From: Chrysiogenes arsenatis DSM 11915
GTDB taxonomy: Bacteria > Chrysiogenota > Chrysiogenetes > Chrysiogenales > Chrysiogenaceae
Direction: 5' to 3'
NCBI RefSeq assembly: GCF_000469585.1
Contig: NZ_AWNK01000010.1
Location: 18,325-64,478, forward strand
DNA: 46,154 bases
Part shown: positions 7,404-16,188 of the stretch, one piece after another
Layout of the letters: each line of letters opens with the position of its first letter
Numbering within the stretch: the first letter of the stretch is position 1
The notes under the pieces: model-generated
Told to the model about the DNA's origin: nothing
The model's input: the letters and a program-made list of their open reading frames with translations, nothing else
Databases searched by the model: none
Made by a program: the position numbers and the translations under genes

Positions 7404-8554
7404 TAGTGTACCCCTTCCCCTTTGAGGGCGTGTGCAATTTCGCTGAGGCTCCCTTTCACGTCTGTTTGCACGGAGCCATATTCATTTTCCACAACACAAC
7501 TGCCACGGCGGAGATATTCATCGGCTTCAATATCAATCGTTTTCAGACCGCTGACTTCTTTGATAAGATCAAACTTTGCTTTACTGATAGCGTCATAATC
7601 TTCGCGTGCCACTTTAATCAGAATTTTTTCACGGTTCACGAGCTCGGCAATTGCCTTTTTGACCTGACCAACGATGACGAGGCGATTGGTTTGCAATTCA
7701 GCATTGATAATGTTCCCCGCAATATGCACGGCAAGGTCGATTAACTCGCCTTCCGCCCCAAGGTAGGTGCTTTCAAATTTCTTTGCGGCTTCGTTGAGGC
7801 GTGTGACGGCGGCAACGTAATCCTGGCGTACTTGGTCGAGTTTTTCGGCTTCGATGGTAATCAATTCTTGTTTGGCGGCTTCGTGTCCGACGACTCGTGC
7901 GGCTTCGGTCACGGCGGCGGCTTCTTCGCGCGCTTTGGCAAGTACGGTACTGGCTTCGCTTTTTGCCTGTTCGAGTGCCGATGTATGGCGCGCTTCTTCT
8001 TCAATCAGTTGATTGATTTTTGCTTCACTGGCAGCGATGTGAGCAGTCAACTCAGCAAGTTTTTTTTCGGCTTTATTGAGTTCCTGCTGTCGTGCTCTAA
8101 CTTCTGTGTCGGAGAGGTGGTGTGTATTGGCGTCCATTGGTTGGGGCGCGTTTTTTGCGGCGACATCAGTTTTTTTGGATTCTACCGCTGGTGTCGCAGA
8201 AAGGGTCGTTTTTCCATGGGAAAACGATACATAGAGTGTCTGTGTGTCTTCGGTTATTTCCTGTACTTCGCGTTGCTCCGCTTCCCCGAAAAAAGGAAAA
8301 ACGCTGGAGTCGGCTGGTGGCGGATCTACTGGTGGGCGGCCATAACTACTTTCATCTAAGAGTGGGGTAAAATCCAATTTTTTAAATATTTTCCGGCCAG
8401 CTTCGGCTTGTTGTGTTTCTTCTGGGTGTTCCCAGTGGAATTTTGGCATGCGGTAAACATCGCGGGAATCTTCGCGCTTAAACTGTTTAGAGAACTGAAA
8501 ATCATAGATTTTGACATCTTCGCGTTTATCGCCGCGCCGGATAATCTTTTTCAC
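7403..8554 (-). CDS. fliH: Flagellar assembly protein FliH
   Basis: A 383-residue FliH-type stator of the export ATPase. The middle third is a long Ala/Glu/Lys-rich coiled coil (roughly residues 150-260). It is followed by the conserved C-terminal region ([20 protein letters not shown], then [18 protein letters not shown] and [17 protein letters not shown]), which binds FliI and resembles the V/F-ATPase peripheral stalk. At 383 residues it is longer than the enterobacterial protein (about 235), with an extra Pro-rich N-terminal 140 residues. The GTG start is preceded by AGGAAGGGAA. It is followed directly by fliI. Confidence 0.9.
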   Translation of the reverse strand: MKKIIRRGDKREDVKIYDFQFSKQFKREDSRDVYRMPKFHWEHPEETQQAEAGRKIFKKLDFTPLLDESSYGRPPVDPPPADSSVFPFFGEAEQREVQEITEDTQTLYVSFSHGKTTLSATPAVESKKTDVAAKNAPQPMDANTHHLSDTEVRARQQELNKAEKKLAELTAHIAASEAKINQLIEEEARHTSALEQAKSEASTVLAKAREEAAAVTEAARVVGHEAAKQELITIEAEKLDQVRQDYVAAVTRLNEAAKKFESTYLGAEGELIDLAVHIAGNIINAELQTNRLVIVGQVKKAIAELVNREKILIKVAREDYDAISKAKFDLIKEVSGLKTIDIEADEYLRRGSCVVENEYGSVQTDVKGSLSEIAHALKGEGVH

Positions 8555-8589
8555 GGTTCCCTTCCTGTTCGCTCGCTCTCACGCGGTGG

Positions 8590-9597
8590 CTACCCGATCA
8601 CTTCGTCCTGTTCGCCAAGCGTGATGACTCCTTCTTCTTCAAGTGCGCGGACAACTTCAACGACTTCCTGCTGTGCTTTTTCTACGTCACGCACTTTGAC
8701 TGGTCCAAGGAATTCCATCTCTTCTTTGAGTGTGTCGGAGGCACGTTTTGACATGCAGCCAAAGAATTTTGCTTGTAGGTCGGCATCTGCCCCTTTGAGG
8801 GCAATCGTGAGGGCTTTTTTATCGACCCGTTTCAGAATTTCGGTAATGCCCTGATCGCCAAGCATCCGTATGTCGTCGAACACGAACATCATGTCGCGTA
8901 TTTGTGCAGCCAATTCCGGTGCCAGTTTTTCCAGTTTTTCGAGTGTCGTTTTGCTGGTAGAGCGATCCATGCGGTTGAAAATTTCGGCCACGGAGCGTAC
9001 GCCACCAATTTCGACGTTGTAGGAGGTGAAGGCGTCCAATTTTTCCTCCAAAACAGTGGAAATTTTCTTGACGACTTCAGGGGAGATTTCGTCAAGATTT
9101 GCCATACGAATGGCAACTTCCGGTTGCAGGTTTTCGGGCAGTGCGGCGAGTGATTCTGCCGCTTGGGTCGGGTCAAGGTGTGCCATAATAAGCGCAATAG
9201 TTTGTGGGTGTTCGTTCTGAATGAATTTAGCCAATTGTGCAGGATCGACTTTTTGCAAGAAGGCAAATCCGCTGGATTGTTCCAAAGCGCGTGTTAAACG
9301 GTCGATGATTTTCCGCGCTTTTTCCGGCCCCAGTGATTTGTTCAGAATTGATTTCGCATATTCCAAGCCACCTTTTGTTAAATAGCCTTTGGCCATCGAC
9401 ATTTGGTGGAATTCGTCGAGTACCTGATCGACGGTTTCTTGTTCGACGTCACGCATAAGAACGATCTCTTTGGAAATCTCGCCAACTTCTTCGTCGTCAA
9501 GGTTTTCAAGGATCAGTGAACCATAATGGTCGCCCAAAGCAATCAAAAGAACCGCGGCTTTTTGATAGCCCGAAAGCATGTCATAGGTAACGCCCAT
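8590..9597 (-). CDS. fliG: Flagellar motor switch protein FliG
   Basis: A 335-residue FliG. Family landmarks are QKAAVLLIALGDHYGSLIL at the N-terminus, the middle-domain EHPQTIALIMAHLDP (EHPQ motif), and the C-terminal charged helix MFVFDDIRMLGDQGITEILKRVD that contacts the stator. FliG couples ion flow through the stators to rotor torque and binds FliF at the MS ring. It overlaps the fliF stop by one base (TAATG), so the two are translationally coupled. Confidence 0.97.
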   Translation of the reverse strand: MGVTYDMLSGYQKAAVLLIALGDHYGSLILENLDDEEVGEISKEIVLMRDVEQETVDQVLDEFHQMSMAKGYLTKGGLEYAKSILNKSLGPEKARKIIDRLTRALEQSSGFAFLQKVDPAQLAKFIQNEHPQTIALIMAHLDPTQAAESLAALPENLQPEVAIRMANLDEISPEVVKKISTVLEEKLDAFTSYNVEIGGVRSVAEIFNRMDRSTSKTTLEKLEKLAPELAAQIRDMMFVFDDIRMLGDQGITEILKRVDKKALTIALKGADADLQAKFFGCMSKRASDTLKEEMEFLGPVKVRDVEKAQQEVVEVVRALEEEGVITLGEQDEVIG

Positions 9598-11270
9598 TAT
9601 GCTCCCTTGCCTTCTTCTTTAATCCATACGCGCACCAATTGCGCCGCCATGGCTGGATTCTCTTCCACCAATTCCGAAAGTTTCTTTTTGATGACTTTTC
9701 CGCGCACTGCGTCGACGGAAAGCGAAGACTCGGAATCAATTTGATTTTCCATTTCTGATTCAAGTTCGGAAAGTGTTTTGGGGAGTTTTGTCGGGATAAT
9801 GGTTTTTGGTTTCTTTTCGCCCGTACCAAAAGTACGTTTGATTTCATCTTCAGGGCGCGTCATATCAACAACCCAGCGCATGACAGGCCGGACGACAAAC
9901 AAGAACGTAAACAGGAAGAAAAGGAAAATCCCAAGGTACTTCAGGAGTTCAGTCCACACGTCTTGCATCTCCATGATTTGATCAAACATCCCTTTCGGAG
10001 GGGTGCCAAATTCTAAGCTTGTTACGACAACGCGGTCGCCACGGTCTGGAAGATAGCCGATAGCGCTCTGCACCAGCTCGGTAATTTTCGTAAGCTCGGC
10101 TTCGTCACGGGCTTGATAGACAAGCTGGTTTTTGCCATCGTCATTCAACTGGTCAACGTACCGTCCATTGACCGCGACGCCAACAGTAATGCGCTTAATT
10201 TGCCCACGACTTCTGACGATATGGCGCGTTGTTTTGCCAACTTCATAGTTGATGGTTTCCGCTTCTTTGGAGCGTTGACGGCTAATGCCTGCTTCAGGGT
10301 CTTCTTGATCGGCAACGTTGGCGCGTACGCCTGGGATACCCCCCTCGACGTTGCGACCGATTTCTTGCTCGTTAATGCGCTGTTCGGAGCGGACGACGTT
10401 TTCGGGATCAAACGTTTCTATTTGCTCTTCAATCTTATCGAAATCGAGTTCAACCGTAACATTTGAAAACGCATTGCCCTGACCAAGGATACTCACAAGC
10501 AAGTTATCGAGTTGCCCTTTCAGCTTGCGCTCTACATCCTTTTGATAGGTGAGCTGTGTAACGGTGAGCGTATTTTCTTTATCACGCTCTTGAATCAGTT
10601 CATTCAGAATACGCCCTTTATCATCAATGACAACGACGTGCTCCGGTTTCAGCCCTTCAACTGATGAGGCAACAAGGTGGATAATCCCTTTTACTTGCGG
10701 ACCGCTTAACGTGGAATACTTGACCAACTTCAGCGCAACACTTGCTTCTGCCGGTTTTTCCTGATCAATAAACAGGGATTTTTCCGGCAGGGCAATGTGC
10801 ACACGGGCGTTTTCTATCCCATCAATCGCCATAATCGTGCGCGCTAATTCTCCTTGTAGGGCGCGGCGAAAATTGACTTTTTGGATGAATTCGGTCATCC
10901 CGAGGCTGGTATTGTCAAAAATCTCAAACCCGACACCACCGCCTTTGGGCAGCCCTTGCTGCGCTAAGTCAAGTCGTGTCTGGTATATTTTATCGCTTGA
11001 AACCACAATGGCTGAGCCTTCGCTGGTCAGCTGATATGGGATGCGCATTTCGGTGAGTTTACTGGTGATCTCGCCTGCGTCTGCAGTGGAGAGGTTGGAA
11101 TACAATATTGATTGTCCCGGTTTATTGGAAACGGCGGCCCAGATTATCAACGTCACAATCGTAATCACGGCAGCGGCCAATGTTAAGGCAATAGTAATCT
11201 TTTGTGGCAAGGAGAGCTTATCGAAGAGTGTTTTTAGCTGACTGACAAGATCTTGTATGGAAAACTTCAT
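9597..11270 (-). CDS. fliF: Flagellar MS-ring protein FliF
   Basis: A 557-residue FliF that forms the inner-membrane MS ring. A first transmembrane helix lies at about residues 25-46 (ITIALTLAAAVITIVTLIIW), followed by ring-building motifs (LYSNLSTADAGEITSKL, FIQKVNFRRALQGELARTI). A second membrane helix comes near residue 440 (YLGIFLFFLFTFLFVV). The C-terminal tail that binds FliG contains LVEENPAMAAQLVRVW. An upstream in-frame GTG at 11312 is possible, but the ATG at 11270 gives the usual N-terminus. A terminator-like hairpin separates it from fliE. Confidence 0.96.
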   Translation of the reverse strand: MKFSIQDLVSQLKTLFDKLSLPQKITIALTLAAAVITIVTLIIWAAVSNKPGQSILYSNLSTADAGEITSKLTEMRIPYQLTSEGSAIVVSSDKIYQTRLDLAQQGLPKGGGVGFEIFDNTSLGMTEFIQKVNFRRALQGELARTIMAIDGIENARVHIALPEKSLFIDQEKPAEASVALKLVKYSTLSGPQVKGIIHLVASSVEGLKPEHVVVIDDKGRILNELIQERDKENTLTVTQLTYQKDVERKLKGQLDNLLVSILGQGNAFSNVTVELDFDKIEEQIETFDPENVVRSEQRINEQEIGRNVEGGIPGVRANVADQEDPEAGISRQRSKEAETINYEVGKTTRHIVRSRGQIKRITVGVAVNGRYVDQLNDDGKNQLVYQARDEAELTKITELVQSAIGYLPDRGDRVVVTSLEFGTPPKGMFDQIMEMQDVWTELLKYLGIFLFFLFTFLFVVRPVMRWVVDMTRPEDEIKRTFGTGEKKPKTIIPTKLPKTLSELESEMENQIDSESSLSVDAVRGKVIKKKLSELVEENPAMAAQLVRVWIKEEGKGA

Positions 11271-11334
11271 GGCAGACCGCTCACAGGAGAAAATTTCTAC
11301 TGAAGTTAGCACCAGTCCGAAAAGTTTTCAAACA

Positions 11335-11370
11335 GAAAAAATTGCGGACACACGCTAAACTTGTGTCCGC
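11335..11370 (-). terminator. Terminator-like hairpin between fliE and fliF
   Basis: A perfect 9 bp stem, GCGGACACA at 11344-11352 and TGTGTCCGC at 11362-11370, overlaps the fliE stop. On the minus strand it is followed by AATTTTTT. This is a canonical intrinsic terminator placed inside the flagellar operon, so it may attenuate transcription of fliF and the genes after it. Confidence 0.65.
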
Positions 11371-11678
11371 ATAACTTCCTGGTAAGCATCGACTATTTTA
11401 TTACGAACCTGCATCATCATTTGCAAGGAGACGCTGGCTTGTTGCATTTTGATCATTGTGGAGTGAATATCTTTCGACTCACCCGCCATAAGTTCACTAA
11501 TAGCGTGATCTGCATCTTTTTGTGCGACGACCACTTCTTTCATGGACTGTTTAAGGAATTCGGAAAATTGTGGCGAATCCTTGCCGATTTCCTCCAGAGA
11601 CGGCTTCGCTTTTTCAAGCTCGGCAGTCGGTTTTGTCATCTGAAGAATCGGCATCCCGCCTATGTTGAGGCTGCTCAT
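11355..11678 (-). CDS. fliE: Flagellar hook-basal body protein FliE
   Basis: A 107-residue FliE, the adaptor between the MS ring and the proximal rod. The C-terminal half holds the signature (HSTMIKMQQASVSLQMMMQVRNKIVDAYQEVMRTQV). The middle SPQFSEFLKQSMKEV and ADHAISEL segments also fit the family. It lies three bases after flgC and was likely co-transcribed from the promoter upstream of flgB. The stop codon lies in the hairpin described separately. Confidence 0.95.
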   Translation of the reverse strand: MSSLNIGGMPILQMTKPTAELEKAKPSLEEIGKDSPQFSEFLKQSMKEVVVAQKDADHAISELMAGESKDIHSTMIKMQQASVSLQMMMQVRNKIVDAYQEVMRTQV

Positions 11679-11681
11679 GGC

Positions 11682-12149
11682 TTACCCCTTCCCTATTTCA
11701 AGAGCCTTGTTGGCCATTTGTTTGATCGTTTCAATGATGGTGATGTTCGCTTCATACGAACGGCTGGCAGTTACCATATCGGTCATCTCTTCCACAATGT
11801 TGATATTAGGAAACGCAACGTACCCTTCTTCGTCCGCATCCGGGTGTGATGGATCGTAACGGAGTGTTGGCGGATCGGTGTCCTCTATTATAGCCTGAAC
11901 CTTAACCCCTTCAAGCTTTTCTCGCCACACTTCATCAAAGGACGTGGGAAAAAGTGATTGCATGAATTCGCGAGGCTTGTCGGCATCGATGGACTGTGAT
12001 TTGTAGACAAGATCTTTTCGCTTATAGTACGTGCCGTCTTCAGTGCGGGTCGTATGCGCATTGGCCATATTACTCGAAATAACGTTCATCCGCTGACGCT
12101 GCGCAAAGAGGGCTGAACCGGTGATTTTTAATCCGTCAAAAAAACTCAT
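11682..12149 (-). CDS. flgC: Flagellar basal-body rod protein FlgC
   Basis: A 155-residue FlgC, a proximal-rod subunit. The N-terminus FDGLKITGSALFAQRQRMNVISSNMANAHT contains the rod-family ANANT-like motif. A YVAFPNINIVEEMTDMVTASRSYEANITIIE segment precedes the C-terminal coiled-coil helix. It is exported by the flagellar type III system without a cleaved signal. Two bases separate it from flgB. Confidence 0.97.
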   Translation of the reverse strand: MSFFDGLKITGSALFAQRQRMNVISSNMANAHTTRTEDGTYYKRKDLVYKSQSIDADKPREFMQSLFPTSFDEVWREKLEGVKVQAIIEDTDPPTLRYDPSHPDADEEGYVAFPNINIVEEMTDMVTASRSYEANITIIETIKQMANKALEIGKG

Positions 12150-12151
12150 GG

Positions 12152-12577
12152 TTATTTCCCTTCACGAATAGCGTTTTTCAGCCCTTCGATTTTCTTGGCA
12201 ACGATTTGCGATGCGGCATTAAACATCATCGAGTTTTCGATCATATTTCCCATCTCTTTTTCCAGCTCAACATCATTGCCGTCATTGCGAACCGTTTGAT
12301 TATTTTGCAGATCAATATATGGCACGAAAGGGATTAACCCATTGTCTGGCAAGTGATCGGGATGAGTTTTTGCCATTGGCATTAACTCTTTGTCCGCTTT
12401 GCTGCCGAATACTGCTTCGCGCAATTGGTCTTCAAACACCAATTTCTTTGCCTTGTAGTTGGGGGTTTCAGCGTTGGCTATGTTCGAGCTAATGATATCC
12501 TGGTTGCGCGAGCGTAGATCCATTACGGTACTGAGTATCGGAATTGTGCCTCGCGAAAACATGCTGTTGATGAACAT
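12152..12577 (-). CDS. flgB: Flagellar basal-body rod protein FlgB
   Basis: A 141-residue FlgB, the other small proximal-rod protein. It shows the N-terminal motif RSRNQDIISSNIANAETPNYKAKKL and a C-terminal helix (MNEMIENSMMFNAA-like: MGNMIENSMMFNAASQIVAKK). It is the first gene of the flagellar operon. A GGGGGCG ribosome site precedes the ATG, and a sigma-54-like promoter ends about 30 bp upstream. Confidence 0.97.
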   Translation of the reverse strand: MFINSMFSRGTIPILSTVMDLRSRNQDIISSNIANAETPNYKAKKLVFEDQLREAVFGSKADKELMPMAKTHPDHLPDNGLIPFVPYIDLQNNQTVRNDGNDVELEKEMGNMIENSMMFNAASQIVAKKIEGLKNAIREGK

Positions 12578-12607
12578 AGTCGCCCCCTTTCTTGCAGGAA
12601 AAAGATA

Positions 12608-12623
12608 TGCAGAAAACGTGCCA
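12608..12623 (-). promoter_or_regulatory. Sigma-54 (RpoN) promoter of the flgB operon
   Basis: The minus strand reads TGGCACG-TTTT-CTGCA, matching the -24/-12 consensus TGGCACG-N4-TTGCW with the invariant GG and GC ten bases apart. It lies 31 bp upstream of flgB and just after the gene for a sigma-54 activator. The same bases form part of a hairpin (ACGTGC 12616-12621 / GCACGT 12627-12632) followed by TTTT, which could also stop transcription of the regulator gene. Confidence 0.8.
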
Positions 12624-12633
12624 TCTGCACGTG

Positions 12634-14118
12634 TCAGTCAATGTGAATTCCCATCGCGCGGTACTCTTTGATTTTATTGAGGAGCGTTCGACTGGTGATT
12701 CCAAGCAGATCGGCCGCTTTTGTGCGGTTGCCTTGGCACTGTTCAAGTGTTTTTAGAATAAGTCTTCGTTCCATATCCTGTACGCTGGTTCCAACGCTGA
12801 CGGTAAGGCTTTCGCTGCCCGCATGATCGGGTGCATAACTGGCGACACCCTCGGTTGCGGCAACTTCAGGCACGGCGGTGGTGACGTTTATTTTTTCTTC
12901 ACTGAGCGGATTTGGTGCAAGGATGCCATGTAAGAAAAGTTTTTCCGGCGTCAACCATGGTTCACGACTAATCACAACGGCACGTTCGATAATATTTTCC
13001 AGTTCGCGCACATTACCTGGCCAATCGTGTGCCATTAACGCGGCAATTCCTTCTGGGGTGACCCCTTCTATCGCTTTATGGTTACGCGCATTGTATTTTG
13101 CGACAAAGTGAGTAACTAATTGCGGAATATCATTTTTTCGCTTTCTGAGTGGAGGAATCTCTATAGGGATGACATTGAGACGATAGTAGAGATCTTCGCG
13201 GAATTCGCGTGCCGAAATAGTTTCCAGCAGTCGCCGATTGGTGGTGGCGACAATGCGGACATCAACCTTGACGGCTTTACTGCCGCCTACGCGATCAACT
13301 TCTCCTTCTTGCAAAACTCGTAAGAGTTTTGACTGAAGGTGGAGTGGCATTTCTGTCACTTCGTCAAGTAAAAGCGTACCGCCGTCAGCCTGTTCAAATT
13401 TCCCTAGCTTACGTGCCGTGGCTCCCGTAAAAGCCCCTTTTTCATACCCAAAAAGCTCGCTTTCAAGCAAGTTTTCTGGGAGTGCGGCACAGTTGATGGC
13501 AACAAACGGCTTGTGTGCACGTGAACCACTATAGTGTACCATTTTAGCAAACAGCTCTTTGCCCGTTCCCGATTCGCCGCTCACAAATACATTGGCGCTC
13601 GAATTTGCCACATCGCGCGCGAGCTGAACTAATTCTAGGGTGCGTGGATCGCACGTAATGATGGTCACGGTATCACTTTTAGGTTCGCAACGTGGCTCAG
13701 GAGTTTCCGCTGCGGTGGCCTCTTCGTGAGCGACCGTAGCGTCAGTATAGAGGAAAATCCGTTCAAATATTGCTTCGAGTGCTTCCGGAGAAAACGGTTT
13801 CATCAGGTAATCAAAAGCACCAGCTTTCATCGCATACACGGCGGTGTCAACGGTTGCGTAGGCGGTCATGAGAACGATAGGGAGTCGCGGGTAGATATCT
13901 AACGCACGTTGCAGGAATGCGACGCCATCCATAACTGGCATGCGCAGATCGGTTATGACCGCATCAAACGTATTTTCAGAGAGTTTTTTGAGAGCATTTG
14001 ATCCGTCGAAAGCGGTAATTACGTCATATCCCGCTCGCACCAGCGTTTCGCGGAGAGCAAGGCGCATTTGATCTTCGTCGTCAACTACCAAAATCCGCTT
14101 TCTTCCGTGGCTCACCAT
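12634..14118 (-). CDS. Sigma-54-dependent response regulator, FlrC/FlgR type
   Basis: A 494-residue NtrC-family activator. The receiver domain (residues 8-120) has DD at 13-14, phospho-acceptor Asp57 (ITDLRMP) and Lys107. The AAA+ domain (about 155-390) has Walker A GESGTGKE at 181-188, the sigma-54 contact loop GAFTGA at 228-233 and Walker B LLLDEVTEM. The C-terminus is a Fis-type HTH (GNRTKAADLLGITSRTLLNKIKEY). It should activate RpoN promoters when phosphorylated. Its place directly upstream of the sigma-54 promoter of flgB makes it the likely flagellar regulator. No cognate histidine kinase gene is in the window. The ATG is preceded by GAGGAG. Confidence 0.93.
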   Translation of the reverse strand: MVSHGRKRILVVDDEDQMRLALRETLVRAGYDVITAFDGSNALKKLSENTFDAVITDLRMPVMDGVAFLQRALDIYPRLPIVLMTAYATVDTAVYAMKAGAFDYLMKPFSPEALEAIFERIFLYTDATVAHEEATAAETPEPRCEPKSDTVTIITCDPRTLELVQLARDVANSSANVFVSGESGTGKELFAKMVHYSGSRAHKPFVAINCAALPENLLESELFGYEKGAFTGATARKLGKFEQADGGTLLLDEVTEMPLHLQSKLLRVLQEGEVDRVGGSKAVKVDVRIVATTNRRLLETISAREFREDLYYRLNVIPIEIPPLRKRKNDIPQLVTHFVAKYNARNHKAIEGVTPEGIAALMAHDWPGNVRELENIIERAVVISREPWLTPEKLFLHGILAPNPLSEEKINVTTAVPEVAATEGVASYAPDHAGSESLTVSVGTSVQDMERRLILKTLEQCQGNRTKAADLLGITSRTLLNKIKEYRAMGIHID

Positions 14119-14149
14119 ATTTGCTCCTCATTGGGCGAATTTCCGTTTG

Positions 14150-14177
14150 ATTGTATATAGTTTAAGCATTTTGTCAA
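14150..14177 (-). promoter_or_regulatory. Candidate sigma-70 promoter of the flagellar regulator gene
   Basis: The minus strand reads TTGACA (14172-14177), a 16 bp spacer and TACAAT (14150-14155), about 30 bp before the ATG at 14118. Confidence 0.6.
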
Positions 14178-14183
14178 AATAAA

Positions 14184-14217
14184 GAAAGGCGGCTAAGGGT
14201 GTCCCTTGCCGCCTTTT
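14184..14217 (-). terminator. Intrinsic terminator after the YjfB-like gene
   Basis: A GC-rich hairpin, AAAGGCGGC(T)AAGGG with CCCTTGCCGCCTTT, stands directly downstream of the small gene at 14234-14425. It is flanked by A/T runs, so it may work in both directions. Confidence 0.75.
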
Positions 14218-14233
14218 TCGTGCGTAATGCTTT

Positions 14234-14425
14234 TTAGCCCCGGATATCGACACCACCGGGACCAACAACTCCCTGGCCGATTGAGTTCATCATCTCTATC
14301 ATGGCTTCACCTTGCTGCTGCGCAACATCCATCGTTTTTTTGGCCATTGTGACGGCGTACTCTTGCGAAACCCGTTGTTGGCTCATGGCAGTTGCTTGGG
14401 CTGCAATTCCAGAAAGATCGGACAT
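14234..14425 (-). CDS. YjfB-like putative motility protein
   Basis: A 63-residue protein resembling the YjfB putative motility family: an N-terminal SGIAAQATAMSQQRVSQEYAV, a central helix (AKKTMDVAQQQGEAMIEMMNS) and a short Gly-rich tail ending in VDIRG. The AMSQ...AxxxMKKxMD-like pattern is the recognisable part. The molecular role is unknown. Members are found near flagellar and chemotaxis genes and often lie in sigma-28 or sigma-D regulons elsewhere. An AAGGAGG site precedes the ATG. Its own terminator follows, so it is probably monocistronic. Confidence 0.7.
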   Translation of the reverse strand: MSDLSGIAAQATAMSQQRVSQEYAVTMAKKTMDVAQQQGEAMIEMMNSIGQGVVGPGGVDIRG

Positions 14426-14528
14426 GATGTGCCTCCTTGCTTGGTCGTTATGCCGTTGTTTCTACAAAAATAAAATAGCCGGCATATATCCTTTTCGTCC
14501 CGCAGGGAGGAGAACTTAAGGAAAGGCG

Positions 14529-15749
14529 CTACCGCTCCATGTGCTCTAAAACATCCCGCGATTTTTTTACCGACTGTAAATAGACGGCAGAGATGGCGTC
14601 AGGGTTTACCCCAAGCGGCTCGCATATTGATTCACATAATGGCCAATCGGCCTGTTCGTACGCTTCTATGAGGCGCAGCAAATTGCCTAGTGTTCCGATG
14701 CGTTTTAACAGTGCCCACTTCAGATCTTCTGCCAGCGGTAGGTCGGCAAGGAGTTCAGCGAGTGGACGTCCCATGAACGTATCAATCAGTGAAAAAACTC
14801 CTACCAGATAGGCGCTATCAGGAGGTATCGCTGTTTTTGCTGATTTAGCGAGTAAATCGCAAAAATGTCCGCGAATCAGCGTGAGTTCAATGAGTTCTTT
14901 GGGAAGCCCTTCGCCCATTTGTCCGAGCGCTACTACAGATGACCATTTTTGAACATTACTGAGTCCCAGGAGTCGTATCGCTTGGCCGACTGAAGTTACT
15001 TCGGTTCGCAAGCTGAAAACAGCCGAGTTAATCAGTTTCAGGAGTTTCATAGAAAGCGAGACATCTTGGCGGATAATCTGCTCCAACTTCTTCATGTCAA
15101 CATCAGGGCGATTGATTTCTCGCATTAAATTCATGGAGTTTAACTTGTTAGGGCCAACGTCTTTTACTTCTGTAAGAGTTGGGCGACTGAAAAAATAGCC
15201 CTGAAAGTACTCATATCCCATCGCTTTTGCCATTTCAAACATTTCTCGTGTTTCCAGTTTTTCGGCAAGAAGTTTGATGTTTTTTCCTTCTACTCGCTTG
15301 GCGGTCGCTTCCCACTCTTCTTTCGGCGACAATAAACAATCGACTTTGATAATATTGGCAAGGTCTACCAGTGGCTGCATGGATGGCTTGTATTCGAAGT
15401 CATCAAGCACGACCATGTACCCATTCTCGCGCAAGTTGCGGCAGGCGGTAAGTATTTCCGGAGTTGGCTCGACATCTTCGAGGACTTCGACATGGAGTAA
15501 TTCTTTTGGGAAAAGTGATGCCACATCGCTGATGAGCAGATTAGCGGTAAAATTAATAAAATAGCGCTGTTGCCCCGTTAAATTTGAAAGATCAAGTGAG
15601 TTAAGCGTTTCGGCAAGAACCTTTGCGGTTGCCTTGTCTCCGTCAGAGTAATCATATATTTCGGCGCCATCTATGCGAAATAACAGCTCGTAGGCATATA
15701 CTTCCATATTGAGGTCGAATATAGGTTGCCGCGCAATAAATATATTCAT
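14529..15749 (-). CDS. EAL-HDOD signalling protein (YuxH family)
   Basis: A 406-residue protein. An N-terminal EAL-type domain starts IFIARQPIFDLNMEVYAYELLFR, and residues 200-400 carry an HDOD domain (VSLSMKLLKLINSAVFSLRTEVTSVGQAIRLLG). The EAL signature is degenerate: YELLFR replaces E-A/V-L, although VVLDDFEY and a FQGYFFSRP end remain. It may bind rather than hydrolyse cyclic di-GMP. Proteins of this design often connect second messengers to motility, which suits the position after the flagellar block. GGAG lies seven bases before the ATG at 15749; the upstream GTG (15761) is less likely. Confidence 0.85.
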   Translation of the reverse strand: MNIFIARQPIFDLNMEVYAYELLFRIDGAEIYDYSDGDKATAKVLAETLNSLDLSNLTGQQRYFINFTANLLISDVASLFPKELLHVEVLEDVEPTPEILTACRNLRENGYMVVLDDFEYKPSMQPLVDLANIIKVDCLLSPKEEWEATAKRVEGKNIKLLAEKLETREMFEMAKAMGYEYFQGYFFSRPTLTEVKDVGPNKLNSMNLMREINRPDVDMKKLEQIIRQDVSLSMKLLKLINSAVFSLRTEVTSVGQAIRLLGLSNVQKWSSVVALGQMGEGLPKELIELTLIRGHFCDLLAKSAKTAIPPDSAYLVGVFSLIDTFMGRPLAELLADLPLAEDLKWALLKRIGTLGNLLRLIEAYEQADWPLCESICEPLGVNPDAISAVYLQSVKKSRDVLEHMER

Positions 15750-15911
15750 CAGAGTCTCCACTTGACGATTTTCTAAGGGATATTACCATGTGAAAATCAC
15801 AATAAAGTCCCTGCTGTAACGTGATTAAACCCTTTTTTGCGTCTAGAAGTTCAGTAGACATTTCCGAAATAATCGTGTACCAAGCCACTATTATTTTTTG
15901 AAAGGCTTTAT

Positions 15912-16103
15912 ATGTCGCCAGTAAATCCACAGTTTTTTGATGATATTGCGGAAGTTGAAGACCAGATTTTCACGATTCTTGATCGTTTTTTGCGCAAATA
16001 CCCCCAGTTGCAGCTTGAAGGGATCGCCCTCGATTTTGACGGTGACGAAGGTGAAGAAGATGCACTTATCGGTGTTTCCCTTGAAATAAGCGAAGCACTG
16101 TAA
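15912..16103 (+). CDS. Small acidic hypothetical protein
   Basis: A 63-residue, strongly acidic protein (DFDGDEGEEDALIGVSLEIS near the end) with an amphipathic N-terminal helix (FFDDIAEVEDQIFTILDRFLRKY). GAAAGG before the ATG is a plausible ribosome site. No family recognised. It lies between the divergent EAL-HDOD gene and a stand-alone receiver gene, so a role in the same signalling group is possible but unproven. Confidence 0.55.
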   Translation: MSPVNPQFFDDIAEVEDQIFTILDRFLRKYPQLQLEGIALDFDGDEGEEDALIGVSLEISEAL

Positions 16104-16188
16104 CTCAGGGAACTGTTTTTTATTGAAAGAGTAACTTGTGAAAGGTATGCTGCTTCTGGATTGGGAATAATCTTTGGTGGGGGTGATT

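Noticed and set aside
7403-7430. Programmed -1 frameshift fusing FliH and FliI
   Set aside because: FliI is in the -1 frame of FliH, but the zero-frame codons AAA-GGG-GAA would re-pair badly after slipping and no X-XXY-YYZ site is in phase. A non-standard start is simpler.
7832-8359. 175-residue plus-strand frame rich in Phe and Gly
   Set aside because: It is the mirror of the fliH coiled-coil coding strand; composition is not protein-like and fliH is certain.
15789-15801. CRP-like site TGTGA-TTT-TCACA
   Set aside because: The spacer is three bases instead of six, so it does not fit the CRP consensus.
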